From positions 372,001-436,000 of the forward strand of contig CAWDOP010000002.1 of the NCBI GenBank assembly GCA_963804005.1: 64,000 nt of DNA. Direction: 5' to 3'. The notes under the pieces were generated by a model. The model was not told where the DNA came from, searched no databases, and saw nothing but the letters and a program-made list of their open reading frames with translations. This DNA is from JAGXRK01 sp963804005. Lineage in GTDB: Bacteria > Bacteroidota > Ignavibacteria > Ignavibacteriales > Ignavibacteriaceae. Each line of letters begins with the position of its first letter. Positions within the stretch are counted from its first letter, which is position 1. Shown here in pieces: positions 44,181 to 52,919 of the stretch. A program made the position numbers and the translations under genes.

Positions 44181-46280
44181 TTACTTAATGAGCATCATTT
44201 TTTTAGTTTGAGTAAAACCATTAGAATCTATTTTATACAAATAAATTCCTGATGAAAGTCTGCTTGCATCAAAGCTAATTGAATGAGAGCCTGCAGTTCT
44301 AAAATCATTTAATAAGGTTGCTACTTCCTGACCGAGAATATTGTAAATCTTTAATGTAACTAAACCTTCTTTTTGAAGTGAGAAATTTATTTTTGTACTT
44401 GGATTAAACGGATTGGGATAATTCTGCACAAGTTTATATTCATAAACTGTCTTTATATCATCTTCAACATCGGACACATAATTTACAAAATCTGCATCAG
44501 TTCTTGGAATAAGTTTATAATTACCAAAAGAGTAATACATAATTCCAACAAGCTCATCCATCATATCATCTACTAAAACGCGTGTTGGAACAAGCTCAAG
44601 TGCCGCATCCCAGAAGTTATGATACTGATGATTGCCATCTTGTAATTCTACTCTTGTATTAACACTGCTTGCGTCTGCAACAAGAATTTCACCAAAGTTT
44701 GAAGTGGAAGGACCAGGATTACCATCGGCATTTTCATCTGTGACTGTGATATCTAAATATTTAACCAACACACTCTCCCATTGCTCAGCTAAAATAGTCC
44801 CACTTGTTTTAAGATTAATATCTTCCGTAGTTATAGGCTGCGGAGCAGGTAACGGGTTACCTGTTGAATTAACAATTACATTTGCTGGACTACTAATTCC
44901 GGTAATATTAGTAACACTATAATTTTCAATAACGGTGCCAGTTACAGTTACATCGTCACCTTTATTTAGTAATAAAGTTTCAGTTCCATTAATTCTTATA
45001 CCACTCCAGGGACCTGTACCATTTTGAATAATAACTTGCGGTCCAAGAGGAATATCAGAGGTATCAGCGGTTACAATTCCTCGTATAGTAACTTCGTAAT
45101 TATTGTAAGCACTATATCCACCACCAAATGGACTGTATTGAACATCCTGGATTGTCAACGGTCTATCAAGTACAAGATAAAAATAATGACTTGCCGTGTC
45201 GGATGGAGTTGTTGCTGTATTACCTTCATTATCTACTGCCTGTAAAAAGAAGTCAATGATGCAGGAATCCGGTTGTGATGGAATAACTGCTTGAAAAGTG
45301 CTATCTGTTATGTTTGTCATTGCAACTTCAACATTTGCACCTGAATTCTTTCTCCAATATAGTTTTGCATTTGCAACTGTTCCATCTGGATCTTTTATTT
45401 TTGCTGTAATGTTAACCTCTTGCCCTGGAGTAACAAGAATTAAATCTCTAGTTATTTCTGTAATTGATGGTGGAAATGCAGAAATTTTAATCTCGTCTAA
45501 ATACATTGGACAAATCGCCGCTCCACCAGAACTTTCACTTCGAGTCTCTATATAACCACGAATATATTCTAAAACCGTATTATCTGCAGGGGGTATTGCG
45601 GTATAAATATTATTTGATCTAGTATAAATACTAGCAATTGTATTATTCTCGTCAATTATCCTAAATCCACCAGTAGTCCAATTTCTATCAAGTGTTTTTA
45701 CGTTTCTAATTTCAATATAAACCCCTTCCCATTTTTCAGCAATTGCCAGGCTAGTGCTCGTCCCAATTTGCTTCAACGAATCTAAAGTTAATACAACAGG
45801 TTCAGGTCTCTGAGCAAAATCTATTACTTCGGTACCGTCAAAACTTAACAAAAATAATTCTGTTGTTTTTGACGTCGAACCGGCATAATGAGTAACAACT
45901 CCTGTGACTTTGACTACAGCTCCGCTATCCAGAGCTTGAAACGCCGGATAATTCGCAGGATTCAATATGAGAACCAAAATAGCACCCCATTCAGTTTCAC
46001 TTGTATCTTGCAAAAAGAAACCGGCAAGTGTGCTACCAAAATACATTAAAGTACCATTTGCAGGATCAGCGTCTTTGTAGGGAGGTGTCATCACAACACC
46101 TGTAACAGTAACCGTTTCTCCTTCATAAGGACCAGCAACGTCATCAGTGAAATAAACATTTAATGAATCGGGACCTATATATTGAATATCCCTGATTGAA
46201 ACTTCCGGATAAGTTTGTGCAAGTACATTCATCGAAGTGATGAACATAACTGCGACCACTAAAAATAATTTATTTTTCAT
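44181..46280 (-). CDS. Secreted OB-fold-like repeat protein with T9SS sorting domain
   Basis: The 699-residue protein has a signal peptide (1-21). It carries two or three OB-fold-like domains similar to those of YhcR-type and DUF5689-like secreted proteins (VTVTGVVMTPPY, VVKVTGVVTHY, VTVTGTVIENYS), and an Ig-like domain around 275-370 (ITAKIKDPDGTVANAKLYWRKNSG). The last about 80 residues form a T9SS type A sorting domain (NYPNPFNPSTKINFSL, KIYNILGQEV, KKMMLIK). No catalytic motif is visible. OB-like domains of this kind often accompany secreted nucleases. Together with the phospholipase-D-like gene in the operon this hints at nucleic-acid handling, but that is inference. Confidence 0.85.
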   Translation of the reverse strand: MKNKLFLVVAVMFITSMNVLAQTYPEVSIRDIQYIGPDSLNVYFTDDVAGPYEGETVTVTGVVMTPPYKDADPANGTLMYFGSTLAGFFLQDTSETEWGAILVLILNPANYPAFQALDSGAVVKVTGVVTHYAGSTSKTTELFLLSFDGTEVIDFAQRPEPVVLTLDSLKQIGTSTSLAIAEKWEGVYIEIRNVKTLDRNWTTGGFRIIDENNTIASIYTRSNNIYTAIPPADNTVLEYIRGYIETRSESSGGAAICPMYLDEIKISAFPPSITEITRDLILVTPGQEVNITAKIKDPDGTVANAKLYWRKNSGANVEVAMTNITDSTFQAVIPSQPDSCIIDFFLQAVDNEGNTATTPSDTASHYFYLVLDRPLTIQDVQYSPFGGGYSAYNNYEVTIRGIVTADTSDIPLGPQVIIQNGTGPWSGIRINGTETLLLNKGDDVTVTGTVIENYSVTNITGISSPANVIVNSTGNPLPAPQPITTEDINLKTSGTILAEQWESVLVKYLDITVTDENADGNPGPSTSNFGEILVADASSVNTRVELQDGNHQYHNFWDAALELVPTRVLVDDMMDELVGIMYYSFGNYKLIPRTDADFVNYVSDVEDDIKTVYEYKLVQNYPNPFNPSTKINFSLQKEGLVTLKIYNILGQEVATLLNDFRTAGSHSISFDASRLSSGIYLYKIDSNGFTQTKKMMLIK

Positions 46281-46292
46281 TTGATTTTCCTA

Positions 46293-48407
46293 TTATTTAA
46301 CAATTAAAAATTTTCCTGTTTTAATATTTCCGTTTGATAAATTCTTTACAGAAAATAGATATAAACCCGTTGCAATTGCCTGATCGTTATCAGTTACCAA
46401 GTCCCAGGCGTGTTCACCGCCAGCAAATTTTTGTTTATCATCGCTAGCATAATTTTCGAACCATCGTGTATCAGAACCATTACTCAAAGCATCGTGTGTT
46501 AGTCTTTTTACAACATCACCTGATAATGTATAAATAGTAATATCGCACTCAGTCGGTAAATTATAAAAATAAATCTTTCTAAGCCTTTCGGAAACGCCAT
46601 CCCAAACTGCATTTCCGTAATATGGATTCGGATACACTCCTACTTCTACATTTTCATTTTCCACAGCCGGAGTCCCTGGAACTATTCTTTCATAATTTGC
46701 TATTGCGCTTGATTCAAGAACATCAAGTTCATTTTCCGGATCGCCTTCATCAAAAGCTGTTACTGAAAAAACATATTGCCAGCCGTTTAATAAATTTCCA
46801 ATTTCAAATTTGTAATAATAATTTGTGGTGTCATTAGGAAAAGTAATAGGTTCATCTAATCTTACAGCAGAAAAACCTGTATTATAACTAATGTCGTTTC
46901 CAGTGCTATCAAACTCGGCTAATATCACTAAAGATTTCTGAAGATCTTGAGCCTGCGTTAGATCAAATCCAGCTTGAGTTCTATAGAGTTTATATCCTTC
47001 AAAATCTTTTTTGCCGGAAATCGGATCAACAGAAATCTCTGAACGATTATCCCAATAAATTGTAGCTTTCTGATTATCGGGCACAACTTTTACTTTAGGT
47101 GTTGTTGGCGGCGTTGGAAGAATATAACGGGTAATTTTTCCGTTACCGTCCAGATCTTCATTCAAATCCAAAATACCATTTCTATTCCTGTCTTCACCAA
47201 AGTACGCACGCAATGCCCAATCAGCACTTAAATAAAGATTTGATTTCTGTTCTTCTGTATCTAATGATGCGAGCTCATCACCATATTTTTTTGCTGTTAC
47301 GATTGCAAATACAACGTTAATTGAATCACCTGGAGCTATTGAATGAAAAGGTCCCTGTGTAATCATTATAGATCTGTTTGATGGTGTCACTAATGACGAA
47401 GGGTCTATACCATCCAACCATCTATTAGATCCACCGAAATATCCTTGCATTTTGGAATATCGAGCAATATCATCTTGTGGAGCAAAAAAGTTTGGATCAT
47501 CAGTATTTCTAAACTGCCAGCTTACAAAATTAACAGTGGAAACAGAATCACCATTTAGTAATATTTGTTTTGATAATCTTGGTTCTGCTCCAAGAAATTG
47601 AACACCAAGATAACTATCCGTAAAACCCGGGTCACCATTAGAATCAAACTCGTAAGCAATTTTAATAGAATCATTGTACCCGTTTCCACCTTTATTAAAG
47701 AATGCACTTCCAGATGGTCTGCCGGTAATTTTTGTATTACGCACTACAGCATCAGTCCATAACCCAACGTAAATGCTGTCAAGGTATTTGTTCGATGTAT
47801 TTTTAATTGTGTAATTCATTATCACAAAATAATCTGCAAAGGGAAAATTCCACGCATATGATTCATGATTAACAACTACACCAAGAGGATTGTGGTCAAT
47901 TATTGGCTCACCATTACTTAAAACTTTGTTAGAGTCAGTATAACTCATCACAAAATCTTGATGAGAAATGGCAGAGGGTTGATACTTAGGTGAATCATAA
48001 AGAGAAGATCGTTCAACAACTTTTTCGCCTACAGCATTAGTAAATTCGAATCCACCACCTCTAGAAGTTACTGATGCAGCATCGACAGCGCCGGTAGTAA
48101 CAAATGGTCCTAGCTTTCCGCTACCTAAAGAATCGTTTGATGTAAATGCACCGATCCATAAACCACCATCAAAAATGTGTTCGATACCTGAACCTCTTGG
48201 GTACTCACAGCTTGGTTGATCGGGCCAAAGTGAAAAACCATGCCCGTAAGTGCCAAAGTTTGTAATTGTTAAGCCAATGTTACCAACGTTAGTGTACTTG
48301 GAATTATCATCGTCCATTGTTTTTAACAATGTGTAATCATCTTGACTTTGTGGATTTGCAGTTAAGATTATGTTAAAAGATAGGATAAGCGGTAACCAAA
48401 ATTTCAT
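46293..48407 (-). CDS. Large secreted protein with fibronectin-like domain and sorting-like C-terminus
   Basis: The 704-residue protein has a signal peptide (1-20) and a large beta-rich N-terminal region (about 40-390) that includes FDGGLWIGAF and NYTIKNTSNKYLDSIYVGLWTDAV. A Ca-binding-like DRNRNGILDLNEDLDGNGK stretch is at about 407-425, then a fibronectin-III-like domain (PKVKVVPDNQKATIYWDNRSE). It ends in a FlgD/T9SS-like sorting segment with VYPNPYYGN and a terminal KTGKFLIVK. Proteins of this build are frequent in Ignavibacteria and have no known function. As the first gene, it would head the operon. Confidence 0.8.
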   Translation of the reverse strand: MKFWLPLILSFNIILTANPQSQDDYTLLKTMDDDNSKYTNVGNIGLTITNFGTYGHGFSLWPDQPSCEYPRGSGIEHIFDGGLWIGAFTSNDSLGSGKLGPFVTTGAVDAASVTSRGGGFEFTNAVGEKVVERSSLYDSPKYQPSAISHQDFVMSYTDSNKVLSNGEPIIDHNPLGVVVNHESYAWNFPFADYFVIMNYTIKNTSNKYLDSIYVGLWTDAVVRNTKITGRPSGSAFFNKGGNGYNDSIKIAYEFDSNGDPGFTDSYLGVQFLGAEPRLSKQILLNGDSVSTVNFVSWQFRNTDDPNFFAPQDDIARYSKMQGYFGGSNRWLDGIDPSSLVTPSNRSIMITQGPFHSIAPGDSINVVFAIVTAKKYGDELASLDTEEQKSNLYLSADWALRAYFGEDRNRNGILDLNEDLDGNGKITRYILPTPPTTPKVKVVPDNQKATIYWDNRSEISVDPISGKKDFEGYKLYRTQAGFDLTQAQDLQKSLVILAEFDSTGNDISYNTGFSAVRLDEPITFPNDTTNYYYKFEIGNLLNGWQYVFSVTAFDEGDPENELDVLESSAIANYERIVPGTPAVENENVEVGVYPNPYYGNAVWDGVSERLRKIYFYNLPTECDITIYTLSGDVVKRLTHDALSNGSDTRWFENYASDDKQKFAGGEHAWDLVTDNDQAIATGLYLFSVKNLSNGNIKTGKFLIVK

Positions 48408-48514
48408 TTAGATTGCTGATAAAAAGATGAATAAAATATTATTTCCGGGTCACAAAATAGTCAAAAACTAAAGTAATAAACAAGAATAATCTGTTAACTA
48501 AAGTTAACTGAAAA

Positions 48515-49420
48515 TTAAAAGTTTGCACGTGCTTGTTCATCAGCATGATATGAACTTCTAACCAACGGTGAGGATTCAACAATTTTGAAGCCCATTTTCA
48601 AACCTTCTGTTTTATATAGTGCAAATTCTTCGGGAGTAACAAACCTATTGACAGGTAAATGAACTTTGGATGGCTGAAGGTATTGTCCAATTGTAAGTAT
48701 ATCGCAACCGTGTGAAGCTAAATCTTTCATAAGTTCTAAAACTTCTTCATGTTTTTCACCGATACCTACCATTATTCCGCTTTTGGTTTTCAATCCCCTG
48801 TTTTTAAACCATCTAATAAGATTTAAACTTCTTTGATATTTTGCCTGGGGACGAACAACAGAATAAAGTCTTGGAACGGTTTCAAGATTATGGTTCAGAA
48901 TATCCGGCGGTTTTTGCATTATGATTTTAAAAGCATGTTCTTCACCTTTAAAATCCGGAATAAGAATTTCAACCGTGCAATCGGGTTTTTGTTCACGGAT
49001 TAATCGAACACATTCTTTAAATATTATTGCGCCGCCATCTTTTAATTCATCTCTGTTAACAGAAGTTATTACAACGTGTCGCAAGTTTAATTCTAATACT
49101 GATTCAACAACTCTTTTTGGTTCATCAAGATCAAGTTCTGTAGGCATACCAACTTTAACATTACAAAAGCCGCAACTGCGCGTGCAAGTATCTCCAAGAA
49201 TCATAAAAGTTGCAGTGCGATGATTCCAGCACTCAGCAATATTCGGGCATCGGGCTTCTTCACAAACTGTGTTTAAGTTTTGTCTGCGCATTAATTTTTT
49301 AACATCAGAGTAATTATCACCTGATGGTAATTTAACTTTAAGCCAATCAGGTCTTTTACCTAAATCCTTATTTTCTTTTTCTGCTGTTTCTTTAAATGCA
49401 CGTTGATGTTTGTTTATCAT
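48515..49420 (-). CDS. lipA: Lipoyl synthase
   Basis: The 301-residue radical SAM enzyme inserts two sulfurs into octanoyl groups on lipoyl domains. Two clusters are visible: the auxiliary C-x4-C-x5-C in CEEARCPNIAECW and the SAM-cluster C-x3-C-x2-C in CTRSCGFCNV. The conserved RRRSSYHADE-like end is seen as SSPLVRSSYHADEQ. It is the last gene of the lipoate/2-oxoacid-dehydrogenase run and lies 8 bases from the E2 gene, its substrate protein. Confidence 0.97.
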   Translation of the reverse strand: MINKHQRAFKETAEKENKDLGKRPDWLKVKLPSGDNYSDVKKLMRRQNLNTVCEEARCPNIAECWNHRTATFMILGDTCTRSCGFCNVKVGMPTELDLDEPKRVVESVLELNLRHVVITSVNRDELKDGGAIIFKECVRLIREQKPDCTVEILIPDFKGEEHAFKIIMQKPPDILNHNLETVPRLYSVVRPQAKYQRSLNLIRWFKNRGLKTKSGIMVGIGEKHEEVLELMKDLASHGCDILTIGQYLQPSKVHLPVNRFVTPEEFALYKTEGLKMGFKIVESSPLVRSSYHADEQARANF

Positions 49421-49428
49421 ATTCTTTT

Positions 49429-51078
49429 CTAATTAAAAAATTGTGGTCCAAAATTTTCCAGGATGTCTTTAATTTCTTTTAGAAACATACCGCCGATCAT
49501 ACCATCAACTAAACGATGATCGTGGGCTACTGTCAGCGTCATAATATTCCTGATTGCTATTGTGTCAGTACCATCAATTTCAATGACCACTGGTTTTTTA
49601 ATAACGGCACCAACACCTAAAATTGCAACCTCCGGCTGATTGATAATCGGTGTTCCGAAAATGGTTCCAAACACTCCGTAGTTTGTTATTGAAAATGTAC
49701 CATTTGAAATATCATCCGGAGTGAGTTTTTTGTTGCGTGCTCTATATGCAATATCTGAAATTGAACGTGCTATTCCTGTAATGTTTCGTCCACCAGCATC
49801 TTTAATATTTGGCACAATTAGTCCATCGGGTTCCAATGCAACAGCAATTCCCAGATTAATAATTTTCTTCTGAATAATTGTGTTCCCATCGATTGAGGAA
49901 TTTACGATTGGATATTTTTTCAAAGATTTAACACACGCATCGGCAACAAAAGCCAGATAAGTTAATTTAACGTTTTCTTTCTTAAGTATTTCATCTTTAT
50001 TTGATTCAATAAATTTATGAATACGTGTCATATCGACTTCAGTCATTTCAGTAACATGAACCGATGTATCGCGGCTCAATATCATATGCTGCATTATTTT
50101 CTGCCGGATGTTATCCATAGGAATTTTTTCAACTTCACCAGAGAAATAAGTTGCGGAATAAACTCGCCCGTTCGATGTTTTCTGTTTGGCAACTTTACCT
50201 GATTTTCTTAATTCTAAATAGTTTAGTATATCTTTTTTAGTTACTCTTCCTTCTAATCCGCTGCCGCTTATTGATTGAAGTTCTGCAGAATTAACATTTT
50301 CTTTTTGTGCAATACTTAATACAAGTGGTGAGAAAAATCCTGAACCGATTCCGTGTAATTTGGAACGAATATTAATATTTTTCCCAAAGTTATCATGATG
50401 CATCAACTCAACTTTTTGAACTTTTTCCTGAGCCAGAACTTTATCGACTTTTTGTTCAGATGATTTTGAAACCATTACTTCGGCTCCGACCGATAATCTT
50501 AAAACTACAGTTCCAACTTCCACAGTTTCCTGTTCTCCAACAAGAATTTCTGCAACAATGCCTTCTTCAGGAGATGGAACCTCCGTATCAACTTTATCAG
50601 TACTAATTTCAAAAATTGTCTCATCTTTTTTTACTTTGTCACCGACTTTCTTAAACCACTTAATAATGGTTCCTTCCATAACGGACTCACCCATTTTTGG
50701 CATTGCAATGTCAATCAAGTTTCCAGTTCTTTGAGTTGAAGCTTCAGCTTCCCGAAATGTTTCATGTTTTTTCGCATCAGCTATATTTTTTTCTTTTACT
50801 TCAGTTTTATTTTCAACTGCTTCTTCCGTTTTAACAATTGATTCTCCAACACCTGATATTTTTGCAACAACAGTACCAACCTCAACTGTTTCACCTTCCT
50901 GAATCAAAATTTCACTTAATACACCTTCACCTGGTGATGGAATTTCGGTATCAACTTTATCGGTGCTTATCTCAAAGATGATTTCATCTCTTTTAACCAG
51001 ATCGCCAATTTTTTTATGCCATTTGATTATAGTGCCTTCGTTTACACTTTCACCCATCTTAGGCATTATCACTTCCAT
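49429..51078 (-). CDS. Dihydrolipoamide acyltransferase (E2) with two lipoyl domains
   Basis: The 549-residue core enzyme of a 2-oxoacid dehydrogenase complex has two lipoyl domains at about 1-78 and 122-200, each with the modified lysine in S-T-D-K-V-D-T-E. It also has an E1/E3-binding domain (about 247-290: FSPLVLSIAQKENVNSAEL, GLEGRVTKKDIL) and the catalytic domain with the HxxxDG active site in AHDHRLVDG near the C-terminus. The start is supported by AAAGGAG 7 bases upstream. The mixed E1 alpha-beta and two-lipoyl pattern fits pyruvate or branched-chain dehydrogenase; which one cannot be decided from sequence alone. Confidence 0.93.
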   Translation of the reverse strand: MEVIMPKMGESVNEGTIIKWHKKIGDLVKRDEIIFEISTDKVDTEIPSPGEGVLSEILIQEGETVEVGTVVAKISGVGESIVKTEEAVENKTEVKEKNIADAKKHETFREAEASTQRTGNLIDIAMPKMGESVMEGTIIKWFKKVGDKVKKDETIFEISTDKVDTEVPSPEEGIVAEILVGEQETVEVGTVVLRLSVGAEVMVSKSSEQKVDKVLAQEKVQKVELMHHDNFGKNINIRSKLHGIGSGFFSPLVLSIAQKENVNSAELQSISGSGLEGRVTKKDILNYLELRKSGKVAKQKTSNGRVYSATYFSGEVEKIPMDNIRQKIMQHMILSRDTSVHVTEMTEVDMTRIHKFIESNKDEILKKENVKLTYLAFVADACVKSLKKYPIVNSSIDGNTIIQKKIINLGIAVALEPDGLIVPNIKDAGGRNITGIARSISDIAYRARNKKLTPDDISNGTFSITNYGVFGTIFGTPIINQPEVAILGVGAVIKKPVVIEIDGTDTIAIRNIMTLTVAHDHRLVDGMIGGMFLKEIKDILENFGPQFFN

Positions 51079-51090
51079 AGTTACTCCTTT

Positions 51091-51589
51091 AGGCTGAGTC
51101 TGAGGCTCAGGCTAAGATTATTTAAGTTCAATAGATTTTATTAATGAATTTAACTCTTGAATAATCTCATTCGATGAGGAAATTAATTTTTCTAATATTA
51201 TCTCTTCCGGGATATAGTTTAATTTAAAGGAAACAATACTTTGGCTCATTAACTCATAAGCACTTCCTCTGGAGATTTTGTAAAATCTTGTTTTATCCCT
51301 CGGTTCAAATCTTCCAAATCCTTCTGCAATATTATGTACGATAGAATTTGCTGATCTGCGGATATCACTTGTCATTCCGAATTTTTCCTCTGGAGGAAAA
51401 GACTTTGTTATTTCATAAACTTTCAATAGTAGTGATATTGCTTTTTGCCAAACAGGCATGGATGTAAAATCCGGATATTTCATTTTATATTTTCTGTCTG
51501 ATTTCCTAATCAATTAATATTTATTTATTCAAACATCAATTAGGTTAATGATTCTTAACCTTTGCCTCCGCCTTATCCTTAGCCTTAAC
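51091..51589 (-). mobile_element. IVS-like element: four-helix-bundle gene flanked by inverted hexamer arrays
   Basis: The 396-base four-helix-bundle gene is bracketed by degenerate hexanucleotide arrays of opposite sense. In the gene direction the upstream flank (51550-51589) is AAGGNN-like (AAGGCT, AAGGAT, AAGGCG) and the downstream flank (51091-51116) is CTNAGC-like (CTTAGC, CTGAGC, CTCAGC). The two can pair over much of their length (AGGCTAAG with CTTAGCCT), enclosing the gene in a stem. Such flanking stems are characteristic of intervening sequences in 23S rRNA genes. Here the element sits between E1 and E2 coding genes. Confidence 0.55.
51118..51513 (-). CDS. Four-helix-bundle protein of the 23S rRNA intervening-sequence family
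   Basis: The 131-residue protein has the family pattern: MPVWQKAISLLLKVYEITKSFPPEEKFGMTSDIRRSANSIVHNIAEGFGR is diagnostic, followed by RFYKISRGSAYELMSQ (the typical G-S-x-x-E-x-x-xQ helix). The protein may start at the second ATG (MKYPDF). These proteins form pentameric barrels and are encoded within intervening sequences of 23S rRNA genes or as orphan genes; their molecular role is unknown. This copy is embedded in the dehydrogenase operon, in the same orientation as its neighbours. Confidence 0.9.
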   Translation of the reverse strand: MIRKSDRKYKMKYPDFTSMPVWQKAISLLLKVYEITKSFPPEEKFGMTSDIRRSANSIVHNIAEGFGRFEPRDKTRFYKISRGSAYELMSQSIVSFKLNYIPEEIILEKLISSSNEIIQELNSLIKSIELK

Positions 51590-51591
51590 AA

Positions 51592-52770
51592 TCAATACTC
51601 AATCAATTCCTTAATGCCATTATAAATTCTATCACGATTTGGGAGTACCGCATTTTCAAGTATTGGTGAATAAGGAATATGTGCATCTAATGCAGCTATT
51701 CTTTTTACTGGACCATCAAGATATTGGAAACAAGTATCTGAAACTCTTGAAGCAATCTCGCCGCCAAATCCGCCTGTTAATGTATCTTCGTGAACAATTA
51801 CTAATTTATTTGTCTTCTTAACTGAATTAAAAATTGTTTCTTCATCAAGCGGAATGATTGTTCTTAAATCAATTACTTCAACAGAGTACTCAAATTCTTC
51901 CTCAAGTTTTTTTGCAGCAAGAACAGAATCCCAAAGAGAAACTCCCCACGAAACAACTGTAACATCTTTTCCTTCTCTTACAACTTTTGCTTTGCCAAAA
52001 GGAATGAGATAATTCTCATCCGGTTCGGGAGTGATTGCATAACTTTGTCTATATAATCCTTTATGCTCGCAGAACAGAACAGGATCCTTTATTCTGCAAG
52101 CGGTTTTTAACAATCCTTTTGCATCTGCTGCATTACTAGGATATGCAATAAAAATTCCGGGAATGTGTGCAAAGATTGATTCAATATTCTGGCTATGATA
52201 AAGTCCTCCATGAATATATCCACCTACAGGCACCCTGGTTACAACCGGCGACTCCCACGAATTATTTGAGCGATACCGAATTGTAGCAAGTTCGTCTCTC
52301 ATTTGTTGAAATGCAGGCCAGATATAATCACCAAACTGAATTTCTACCACAGGTTTAAGTCCTGTGTAAGTCATTCCAATCGCAACACCCATAATACTAG
52401 CTTCTGCAAGCGGAGAATTGAAAACTCTTTTCTTTGTAAAACGAGTTGATAATCCTTTTGTAGCTGTAAATACGCCACCTTTTGCATCTTCAATATCTTC
52501 ACCGAAAATATACATATTCGGATTACGTTCCATTTCTTCATTTAAAGCATGATTGATTGCATCAACCATTACAATTTTATCACCTGAAGGTGTTGATGAT
52601 TCATAATCAAGTGTATCACGGAATCCGCTTTCATCATAAACATACTTGTCTACGTCTTCAGCTCTTGGGTCAGAAGCTTTTAACGCTTTATCAGCTGCTT
52701 CATTTATTTCATCGGCAACTTCTTTTTTCAAATTCTCATATTCTTTTTCATCAAGCATTCCTTTTGACAT
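51592..52770 (-). CDS. 2-oxoacid dehydrogenase E1 beta part of a frameshifted E1 fusion
   Basis: The transketolase-like beta part has the usual motifs: GEDIEDAKGGVFTATKGL, FNSPLAEASIMGVAIGMTYTGLKPVVEIQFGDY, FAHIPGIFIAYPSNAADAKGLLKTA, VIDLRTIIPLDEETI and GGFGGEIASRV. The first about 65 residues from the ATG at 52770 resemble the C-terminus of E1 alpha, not the N-terminus of E1 beta. This frame is in fact open without a stop back to about 52990, where it joins the E1 alpha frame. The beta domain supplies the phosphate-binding half of the active site for thiamine-dependent decarboxylation. Confidence 0.85.
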   Translation of the reverse strand: MSKGMLDEKEYENLKKEVADEINEAADKALKASDPRAEDVDKYVYDESGFRDTLDYESSTPSGDKIVMVDAINHALNEEMERNPNMYIFGEDIEDAKGGVFTATKGLSTRFTKKRVFNSPLAEASIMGVAIGMTYTGLKPVVEIQFGDYIWPAFQQMRDELATIRYRSNNSWESPVVTRVPVGGYIHGGLYHSQNIESIFAHIPGIFIAYPSNAADAKGLLKTACRIKDPVLFCEHKGLYRQSYAITPEPDENYLIPFGKAKVVREGKDVTVVSWGVSLWDSVLAAKKLEEEFEYSVEVIDLRTIIPLDEETIFNSVKKTNKLVIVHEDTLTGGFGGEIASRVSDTCFQYLDGPVKRIAALDAHIPYSPILENAVLPNRDRIYNGIKELIEY

Positions 52771-52919
52771 AAGTATCTTAGAGAATTTTTCAATCGGACA
52801 ATTTTTTGATTCTTCTTCAAGTTCTTTTTTATCACGGTATTTTTTTTGATCATCTGAGGAAGAATGAGAAGATAATCTGACAACTTCTGCTTCAATTAAA
52901 GCAGGACCTTTGCCATTCT

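Noticed and set aside
48491..48510. A GTTAAC-TAAA-GTTAAC palindrome just after lipA as a possible terminator
   Set aside because: The stem is all A/T-rich apart from the ends, and there is no T-run on either strand, so it is unlikely to terminate.
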